A stretch of 43,543 nt of DNA from Pelargonium nanum (Eukaryota; Streptophyta; Magnoliopsida; Geraniales; Geraniaceae): assembly GCA_036897485.1 (NCBI GenBank), contig JAYMTF010000234.1, positions 1 to 43,543 on the forward strand, in the 5' to 3' direction. The notes under the pieces are model-generated. The model was not told the origin of the DNA. It searched no databases and saw only the letters and a program-made list of their open reading frames with translations. This document shows positions 36,049 to 43,543 of the stretch, one piece after another; within the stretch, counting starts at the first letter, position 1; the number at the start of each line of letters is the position of its first letter. The translations under genes and the position numbers were made by a program.

Positions 36049-36888
36049 TTTTTAGTTGCGAAGAGGAGATTTGATTTAAAGCTTTGAATTTTTATACCAT
36101 ACATTTATTGACTTGAAGAAGTCGCCTTGGTGATGATGTTGCAGTAACTTCAACTCAGATGAAGCGTTACCGAACAACCTCTAAAGCACTAGGTGAAGAC
36201 GTCTTACCCCACTCGCAGTCTGTGTTTTTGCGCACTCTTTTACACCTCAAAGACTACATACAAATTGTAGATGACTTTGTTACTTTGGATTTGATTATAG
36301 GGGTTTCCCAATAAACAAAAAGGCTATAAATTCATTAAAAAAAAGGCTATAAAGATACTAAAACCTAAAATTACTTAGTTCCTATCGACCACTAAATGTT
36401 GTTTTAGAGCAATAGCTGCTTTCATTATTACAGAGACACTGTCTTTTCTAAAAAAGGTTAAAGAATTAATATGTAACTTGACTAATTAAGTTGAAGCAGT
36501 TTATAAAGGATGGGTCATTTTAGAAAAAAAATAAATAAATAAAGGATGGGTCATTTTAGATTATAAAGAATTTAAACATAATTGCTTATACTAGAAAGGT
36601 CTGAACGAACTCATAGGAACCTAAATAACGTTATAACTAAGAACTCCCCAGAAAAAATAGAAAAAGTCATAGAATTGCTGCTTCTATAAAAGCTAGACTC
36701 GTAGTTGTAGCAGCAAAAATTTTATACTACATCCGTTTTATAATATAAAAAATAAAAAATAAAAATATCGAGTTAAAATTTATACTCACTTCATTACCAT
36801 GTAGTAACTTATAGTATGAATCAAATATCCACTTTTATTCATATAACTTGTTGTAATTTATTGGATACATGCATTCCTGTTTATGTAA

Positions 36889-38601
36889 TTAAACAGAATA
36901 CAATTCAGTAGGTAAGCGAAGCTTTGCCATGACATGTAAAGGCTCTTTTAGAAAGAGATCATTTCTTGATTCAGTAAGATTGATTTTTTTTTTCTCCGAT
37001 GGCATGTACCAAGAAAATCCTTGAAGAAGTCTTGTTAGCAACATCATAGTCATGGTAGATCCAAGGTGAACACCAATACATCCACGCCGTCCTGTACTAA
37101 AGGAAATCAATTTCAGGTTTGGTTCTGTAAGTTCAACCCTTGCATTATCATCTTTTAAATGACGATCGGGCTTGAATTGTAATGGTTCTTCCCATACTTT
37201 TGGATTTCGGCCAAGCTCCACTCGACTTAATAGAACATGACTACCTTTGGGAATGAAGTAGCCGAAAACAATGACATCCGCAGTGGAGACATGAGGGGGA
37301 ACAAATGGTGCTATAGGATGAAGTCGAAATGCCTCTCTTGCACAAGCCTTGACATAACGAAGAGAAGGTAGATCAGATTCTTGAACCAATCTTTCTTTTC
37401 CAACAACTCTATCTATTTCTTCTATTGCCTTATGAAGAATTTCAGGCTGACTAATCATTTCCGCCATCGCCCACTCAACAAGATTGGAAGGATTATCCAC
37501 GGAAGCAAGCACCAAATCCTGAACGTGCGTCAATCCAAACATAAGGATCATTGATCAATTTCATTTCATTGCAAAACTATTTACAATATTTTAACAGTAA
37601 AAGAACATGTTAAGAACTAGTGCAATGGTACTAACAATTAACATCATATGTGCTTGGCTTACCGTGCATTGGGCTTTGATCTCTTCGGTTGACAAGTGTT
37701 GTCCATTTGAATCTTTAGCAAGAATCAAAAGATCAAGCATGTCTTCAGCCTCCATCTTCTTTCCATCTCTCCATTGCTTCACTCTCTCGTCTATAATCGG
37801 ATCTTGATATTTGATAATGTTTCTGATACACTCACTTACAATCTTTTCGTGTCCATCCAAGTCTAGCAATCTCAAGTATGGAATGTAACCAGACGGCGAG
37901 AAGGCATAGGTATGTTTAAGAACCCTAAAAGCCGACTCAACATGCTCTTCTTCCTCAAAACCAGGCCCTCCATCTTCCCTTCCTTCCCCAAAATATCTCT
38001 TGTTGAACAACATTTTTCTAATGACATTGCCACAATATTGCCGAGCTGCAAGTCTCACGTTGATAATTGAGCTCGAGCTCGACGAGCTCTTGCACTGATT
38101 GTAAATGAAACGTACAAGATTATCGGCTTCTTGATCTCTTTTGTCGCGTAGAAAGTGAAGTTTTGATGGGTTGAATATGTGTGTTGCCAGCAACTTTCTC
38201 ATCTTTTTCCATTGCTCACCCATTGGCACCACAACTGTGGCCAAGTAGCCGCCGCTAATATACTCAACTGTCATGGTCAAGGGCCTTGACGCAAACACTG
38301 GATCATGTGTTCTCAAGAACTCACGAGCAATCTGCGGCGACTTCACAAGAATAACATGAATATTTCCTAGACGAACACATGCAATATCTGTGTGGAGTTC
38401 ATTCATGAGACCATGGATCCATCGGAATGCTGGTTGTTTGTTGGTAATAAGCATTTCTGAAAGATTGCCTAGTATTGGCCATGGTTTTGGACCTGGAGGA
38501 AGAGTGCATAGGGTTTGAGATTTTATAGTATAAGATTCCTTCATAACAAGAAATAGAAAAGAAACCACAAGTGCAAACAAAAAGCTTATGAAGGTATCCA
38601 T
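36889..38601 (-). CDS. CYP79-like cytochrome P450 (2 exons)
   Basis: Membrane-bound ER monooxygenase. CYP79 enzymes N-hydroxylate amino acids to aldoximes, the first step toward cyanogenic glucosides, glucosinolates or volatile oximes. Exons: 38601-37663 and 37518-36889 give 522 aa; an upstream in-frame ATG at 38652 would give 539. Seen: hydrophobic anchor (residues 4-19), proline-rich hinge [14 protein letters not shown] (34-47), I-helix [17 protein letters not shown], where CYP79s have NP instead of the usual A/G-G-x-D/E-T-T, K-helix EAFR (375-378), FKPDRHL in place of the PERF box, and heme loop [15 protein letters not shown] with Cys460. The single phase-0 intron after IKAQCT is at the usual CYP79 place. 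Length is normal and no key residue is lost. The substrate cannot be inferred. Confidence 0.88.
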
Positions 38602-38683
38602 TGAAAGTTTGCAGCTTCTTTTGAATGAAAGATGAGGGAGGGGGAAGGTCATAATTCAAATATTGGTTTAGAATGAGGCTTGT

Positions 38684-38691
38684 TTATATAG
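38684..38691 (-). promoter_or_regulatory. TATA box of the CYP79-like gene
   Basis: CCTATATAAACAAG on the minus strand. A start about 30 bases downstream falls near 38655, almost on top of the ATG at 38652, which favours the second in-frame ATG at 38601. Confidence 0.65.
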
Positions 38692-38980
38692 GATATTTTT
38701 GAACTTGAAAGTTCAATTTTCAAACAAGGACAATTATAGAAAATTTATGTATTTTTATGTGAATAGTTTAAGATTACATCTTAACAGTAAAAAATTTGTA
38801 ATTTATTATCTAGCACACAATAGTCGATTGTTGTTTTAATATTTTTAATCAATTGATATAGTTAAACGCTCGATGGTTTAGTATGCTTTTATAAGACTTT
38901 AGCAAAAACAGTTTCTATTAGTGGTAAATATGCAAAGATTTTCAAGGGCAGTTGGATGTCATATATAATTAAGATAAAAT

Positions 38981-39390
38981 CAGGGTTTAACTTGTTTTGA
39001 GTCACTGGACTCCATTTTTTTTTAATTAAACTCACGCTACCGGTTATATTCGGTTTTTGATGGCACGCGTCATCATGCCACTTAAGATTGCAGACCACAT
39101 CAGCAATATGTCAGACTCTAACTATGATAGATGGGACAATAGCGTTTCTTTTCATTTTTTTAGGTAAGAACACCAAAACGACGTCGTTTCGTGTGTGATT
39201 ATCTCAAAAAATGAAACCTTTTCGTTTCATTAATCGCAATTAAAGGCTGACATGAACTAAAATTTTAGGTGACATGATGAAGACGTGTCACCCAAAGCTG
39301 ACGCGACACATCAAAATCGGCTACAACTGATAACGTGGGTTTAATTCAAAAAATAGATGAGTCCTATGACTCAAACCAAGCTAAACCCTA
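38981..39390. mobile_element. long-TIR element (Mutator-like MITE) upstream of the P450
   Basis: Terminal inverted repeats of roughly 95-100 bases: left 38981-39078 starting CAGGGTTTAACTTGTTTTGA, right about 39297-39390 whose complement starts TAGGGTTTAGCTTGGTTTGA. Both continue with matching GAGTCA..GGACTC and ATTAAACYCACG text. TIRs this long with a short non-coding centre are typical of Mutator-like non-autonomous elements. A 9-bp target duplication was not confirmed. Confidence 0.7.
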
Positions 39391-39676
39391 ATAAGAGGCT
39401 AAAACAAAAAAATAATAGTTCAAGGGAGACAAAACCATCTAACCTAAAAAATAATAGTAGTAGTTACGTGCACAAACAACAAAGGCAATAATTTTAATTA
39501 TGATTATTTTGACCAAAGGCATACCACAAGTTTCATTTAACATGTTTTTCACAAACAAAACATGTAACTAAATTTCTCGAATCTATCTCATTTAAAGCCA
39601 ACATCATTTTTTCTGTTGGGAAACATCCCATAATTACTCTTTCATTTAACTGATTTATATTTATCCAAATATCTTA

Positions 39677-39976
39677 TAGCATCTCCAATGGGAGATGGTA
39701 AGAGATGATCTTTAAGAGCTTTAAAGTTTTTTTTGAAGAGGTGCTAAACATTAGAATAAGAGGTGCTAAAAGAAATGTTAAGGAGAAGTTGCTAACCTTA
39801 TCACTCAACGTTAAGCTTCACTATGTCACAATCTCTCTCATATTAGCATTTATTATTATGCGTGTTAAGCATTATAGTAAAAATTGCTAAACAGGTGTTG
39901 AGCACATAGTGATGATGCGATGCATTTTCTCTCTTCACTCACACCCAAAAATTGCTAAACATTGAAGATGCTCCTA
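39677..39976. mobile_element. MITE with AGCATCTCCAATG ends
   Basis: Left end TAGCATCTCCAATGGGAG and the complement of the right end, TAGGAGCATCTTCAATG, share AGCATCTYCAATG. About 300 bp, with the repeated internal motif TTGCTAAAC / GTGCTAA. Ends of this kind are frequent in plant PIF/Harbinger or hAT MITEs. Confidence 0.6.
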
Positions 39977-41677
39977 AACACTTCATCTTTCTACTTTAAT
40001 TTGCATGTTTGATTTTAACAAATGGTTCAAATTTTGACTCTTATGCCTTCTCTCCGTCATACTACGATTCCATACTTATGACGTCGTTTAAAAGAATTAG
40101 GAATGCATCAATTTATTAAACACCCTTTCGGAAAAAATAATAAAATGTACCGCTTGCTTATCAAAAAAAAAATATATACATCAATTCATGAAGGTATCTT
40201 TTGTAATAAGAAAGTAAATATTTTCAGTCATGGCCTCGAGTCGTTTAGTATCTTGTTTTCAGTCGTAGCGTAGTTTAGAGTCTTTTATTTACTTTTATTT
40301 AGTAACAATGGTTCTCGCTCCCCAAAGGGAGCGTCACCCTAAACCCTACCCCACAAATCCCACCCCATACCGTCTACAAGGATTTTTATTTACTTTTATT
40401 CTTTTTGTGTCATCCGATGACGTGTTTTGTCTCAAGTATGGAGAGTTTTGATAGGTCGATTTTGTGTTACCTATCCGTTTTATTTTTATTGCTTTCTCAT
40501 GCATTGGAGTTATATTGGTAAGAAGTATGCTTCTTTTCGATATTGTTTTATTGAACATGTATTGTTTAAATTATTGTCACTGGACATAGACAAAAAAACT
40601 TGAAGGCGTGTGAAGGTTCAATGTGAACATCCAAGAGATTGAGATCCATACTGCACCTTGTTCTAGTTTGTCTTTATTCTTCTAAACTCTTATATTTGAA
40701 CGCTTTATTTATTGGTAAAAATTCAATTTGATCACTGAACTTTTGTATCCGAGCCCAATTTGGTCATTGAATCTTTTTAACCTAAAATATTTGAAAACAC
40801 AAGTGTTATTATGGTTTTTGGACATAATAGGCCTCAATTGTTATTACTCCTTGTTTTATTTAAGAGATTACAAGTTTCTTGAATTTAATATTTAAGGTTT
40901 GACTCTAGACATCGTGACAAAACCAAGTTAAATATATAGACCATAAAGTTAAGTAGCTGGTATTATGGTTTCACCCATTTCTCTATTATAATAACAAAGG
41001 AACACTTATTTTTGTGACAATGTTCTTATATTTCCCTCTTTATTATTATATATACGGAAATTGTTAGTTTTTTATGCACCTCCTTATAGCCTGTAGGTCT
41101 GGTGTATTTAAGTAAACAATCATTGAATGCTAGGACCAAGATTTGACCACGAATGATAAAAAAACTATATTACGAGCTTCATTCGTTTTAATATAAATGT
41201 CGTTATTTTCATTTATAAAATTAAAAAACTAGTCATTGTAATACATTTACCCTTGCATTGTATTTTACATTTTTACCTGACCCATGATTTCATTGCATCT
41301 GAATTATTGGTTAAAGTTTATAAGTTTTTGCCTCTATTATTTTTGGAAGCTAGTCACTTTCACAGTGGTTGTACATGCAAATACACCACTACAAATAGGA
41401 GTTATTCTCTAGAAGAAATAGAAAAAAGTGAAGCACAAATAGAAAATTGACGTTAACCAGAGAGCAGCAGAGATCGAGACACATATATAGATAGTAGTAG
41501 AAACGTGGAGTATTAAATACAATAAAATATTGAATAAATAAAGAAGCAGACATTAAAGCCAGTTCATCATGTTCGTACTTGTGGTTCTTAGGGTTGACCA
41601 TTAGCTTTACCTTCTCTTCTTTCCCTCGTGACTCTCTCTAACCTTACCTTCCCAAATATAAACTTCACACACACACA

Positions 41678-42999
41678 TATATATACCAATTTCATTCCTT
41701 ATATGCCTACTTGTGTAGCTACCTCCATCTCCATCTCCATTTTTATGCCATTACATATTTTGTTTTTTCACACTTCACCAATAGCCTAAAAAGTTTCCCT
41801 ATCCGATCTTCTGTAAACGCTCCTTCGACGAACCTTGTAAGTCACTCGATCTCTCCCTCTTTCTTACGAACATGGACGGGACTTGCATCTATATGTTTGC
41901 GAGTGATTTTAGCGTTTGAATTATAGTTAATGAATGAGAATTGAGAATGAAAGTTTGTAAGATCATCTTTCTTTCTGCTTGGATCATGAGAATAAATCAT
42001 TCACGATCATTTCCTTTTTCAATTAATTTTTTAATTAAATCCAAATGTTATGGCTTCTTATATCTTTTGATAATATGTTGTTTGATCAATCTCACTGCTG
42101 TTCGTTATTGTATTATTGAGACTATAGTTCAAAAATATTAGATATTTAGCAAATGCAGCTATAAAGTTTATACAATCGCAATGATACATGATTTATTTAT
42201 TTTATTTATCAAATCTCAGTGATACATGATAACTTGTTGTAATATTATTATATATCCTCCTCTAAGATATTCAGATGAATTATTAAATTATGAATAATAA
42301 TAGATATTATAAGGGTAAGATTGTGAGGGACAAAATGAGCTAGCACTGTCAAAAGGAGAAAGACTTCCTGAATATTCATTTCTAGATTTTCAGTGGTCCT
42401 ACCAGGAGGGAAGATAATAAAATCAACTATTTCCTCAGCATTTTGCACTTTAAATGTATATAACTGCACCATTATAAAATTTGCAAGGTAACCACATGCA
42501 TTTTTTTTACCATACAGTACATATTCACACACACAAAAAACAAAATCTCCACAGTATAAAAACAGAATTGATTTTTTTTTCAATAATTAAATAATGGTAT
42601 GTTTTATCATATAATAAACTCAACAAGTAATGTCGCTGGTGATTATTTTTCTTATATTTTACTTTTCAAGAAGAGTGTCAGTGGTTGGGTTACGTATAAA
42701 AAACAATTGACTAAGAATTAAGAAATGATTCTAGAATGCAAAATATGTAAATGACAAAAAAAGGAAAAAAATGTCTATCTAAAAAAAACTCACTATCTAC
42801 TGTGGAGTATAAAAATTTATGTCACAAATTTATAGATTTTAATTATAAAATATAATTTGTAAAGAATTTGTGATAAAATATTTTTGAGTTGTCACAAATA
42901 TGTGTATGATATAAAATATAAATTTTGTCACCATTTATGACTATAACTCACAAATATTCATTGCAGTTTATAACTTTTTTTTTTTTTTACTGTTTTCAG
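41678..42999 (+). promoter_or_regulatory. probable promoter, 5' UTR exon and 5' UTR intron of the WD40 gene
   Basis: A TATATATA box at about 41678-41685 is followed by pyrimidine-rich leader. A strong donor CTT/GTAAGT lies at 41837 and a strong acceptor (T-rich tract then TGTTTTCAG) ends at 42999, 63 bases before the coding ATG. This would be a 1163-bp 5' UTR intron. It is a splice-site reading only; transcript data would settle it. Confidence 0.5.
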
Positions 43000-43062
43000 A
43001 TTCCGAGCTTTGTTAATTTACAAATAATCACAACTTTTAGTAATTTCCATGCAGCTAGAGCC

Positions 43063-43543
43063 ATGCAAAGCCCAGCTGAGAGACAACCAGGTGTCCACAC
43101 ATACACCGCACCATGGCCCATCTACACCTTAGCCTGGTCGGTCCGGCACGACCAAAAGTCGCGCCTCGCCGTCGGCAGCTTCCTCGAAGACTACTGCAAC
43201 AAGGTCCAGCTGGTCCACTTCGACCCCGACACACCGGACTTCACCACCACCACCCACCTCCTCTTCGACCACCCCTACGCCCCCACCAACCTCATGTTCC
43301 TCCCCTCCGACGACCCCTCCAACCCCGACCTCCTCGCCACCTCCGGCGACTTCCTCCGCCTCTGGGAGATCCACCCCGACCGCATCGAGCTCAAGTCCCT
43401 CCTCAACGGCAACAAGTCCAGCCACTTCAGCTCCCCCATCACCTCCTTCGACTGGGCCGTCTTCGACACGCGCCGCATCGCCACCGCCAGCGTCGACACC
43501 AGCTGCACCGTCTGGGACGTCGAGCGGGAGGCCGTCGACACCC
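43063..43543 (+). CDS. WD40 repeat protein, LWD/TTG1 (AN11) family, 5' part only
   Basis: The first 160 codons are present and the gene runs off the window. The family (about 340 aa) forms a seven-bladed propeller. LWD1/2 act in the circadian clock; TTG1/AN11 in MYB-bHLH-WD40 complexes for anthocyanin and trichomes. Seen: YTAPWPIYTLAWSVR, RLAVGSFLEDYCNKVQLVHF, DHPYAPTNLMF, PDLLATSGDFLRLWEI, ELKSLLNGNKSSHFSSPITS, RRIATASVDTSCTVWDVERE and AVDT. APW.IY..WSVR, ELKSLLN and EREAVDT are LWD-like, while GSFLEDY and SGDFLRLWEI are also found in TTG1, so I do not name a gene. From codon 24 on, only 3 of 137 codons end in A and none in T. No intron is visible in this part. The start ATG gives the family-like short head; a different-frame ATG at 43049 precedes it. 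Confidence 0.85.
   Translation, partial: MQSPAERQPGVHTYTAPWPIYTLAWSVRHDQKSRLAVGSFLEDYCNKVQLVHFDPDTPDFTTTTHLLFDHPYAPTNLMFLPSDDPSNPDLLATSGDFLRLWEIHPDRIELKSLLNGNKSSHFSSPITSFDWAVFDTRRIATASVDTSCTVWDVEREAVDT

Larger units (their letters stand above)
32212..36888. other. SPY 5' region and gene-poor spacer with repeats
   Basis: The right flank of SPY holds its 5' UTR and promoter up to about 33000. A candidate 5' UTR intron runs from a GTGAGC donor near 32645 to a TTCAG acceptor near 32241, and contains AAACCCTAA near 32482-32489. Beyond that there is AT-rich sequence with a CGTGTC-rich interspersed repeat (34470-34890) and an inverted-repeat element (35827-36048). A 20-base direct repeat, AAAGGATGGGTCATTTTAGA, lies at 36507 and 36541. 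No conserved gene was found. Confidence 0.55.
38602..43062. other. P450 promoter, MITE cluster and WD40 5' region
   Basis: From left to right: TATA box of the P450, a long-TIR element (38981-39390), an AGCATCTYCAATG-type MITE (39677-39976), AT-rich sequence, and from about 41650 the probable promoter, first exon and 5' UTR intron of the WD40 gene. No other conserved coding region is visible. Confidence 0.55.

Noticed and set aside
43129..43541. Two minus-strand frames of 98 and 88 codons opposite the WD40 gene
   Set aside because: They are stop-poor shadows caused by the very high GC at third codon positions of the real plus-strand gene.

Overview
This window is nuclear DNA from a flowering plant, most likely a core eudicot. 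The genes have many short introns with GT..AG borders, the intergenic DNA is AT-rich, and small plant transposons and tRNA-derived SINEs are common. The encoded proteins are plant-specific or plant-type: CASP, ELM1, SPINDLY, CYP79-type P450 and an LWD/TTG1-type WD40. I rebuilt the exon chains by hand from splice borders and reading phase. In every complete gene the coding exons sum to a multiple of three. No species is assigned.

Layout, left to right. 1-1860: no gene; a SINE and a foldback-like repeat. 1861-7070 (-): DCP1, the mRNA decapping activator, 8 coding exons, 371 aa. 7992-9365 (-) and 11345-12415 (-): a tandem pair of Casparian strip membrane proteins (CASP), each 3 exons and 199 aa with the same exon lengths. 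13647-18323 (-): ELM1-type mitochondrial fission factor, 11 exons, 408 aa, with several small transposons and a long hairpin in its introns. 18630-21205 (+): cyclophilin CYP18-2/PPIL1 type, 6 exons, 164 aa, head to head with ELM1 across about 306 bp. 22083-32211 (-): SPINDLY, 17 coding exons, 910 aa. 32212-36888: gene-free and repeat-rich. 36889-38601 (-): a CYP79-like cytochrome P450, 2 exons, 522 aa. 38602-43062: gene-free, several MITEs, and the probable promoter and 5' UTR intron of the last gene. 43063-43543 (+): start of an LWD/TTG1-family WD40 gene, cut by the window edge, with extreme GC at third codon positions.

The genes do not form a pathway. DCP1 acts in mRNA decay, CASPs in endodermal barriers, ELM1 in organelle division, CYP18-2 in splicing, SPINDLY in nucleocytoplasmic O-fucosylation (gibberellin and clock signalling), the CYP79-like enzyme probably in aldoxime formation, and the WD40 in clock or MYB-bHLH-WD40 regulation. 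The most notable points are: gene order that appears to unite two separate Arabidopsis neighbourhoods (CASP1/CYP18-2 and CASP2/SPY); a shared promoter motif at the same distance from the TATA box in both CASP copies; an 89-bp intronic hairpin in ELM1; two SINE families each present twice; and a long-TIR element just upstream of the P450. I saw no clear evidence of an entirely new biological system.
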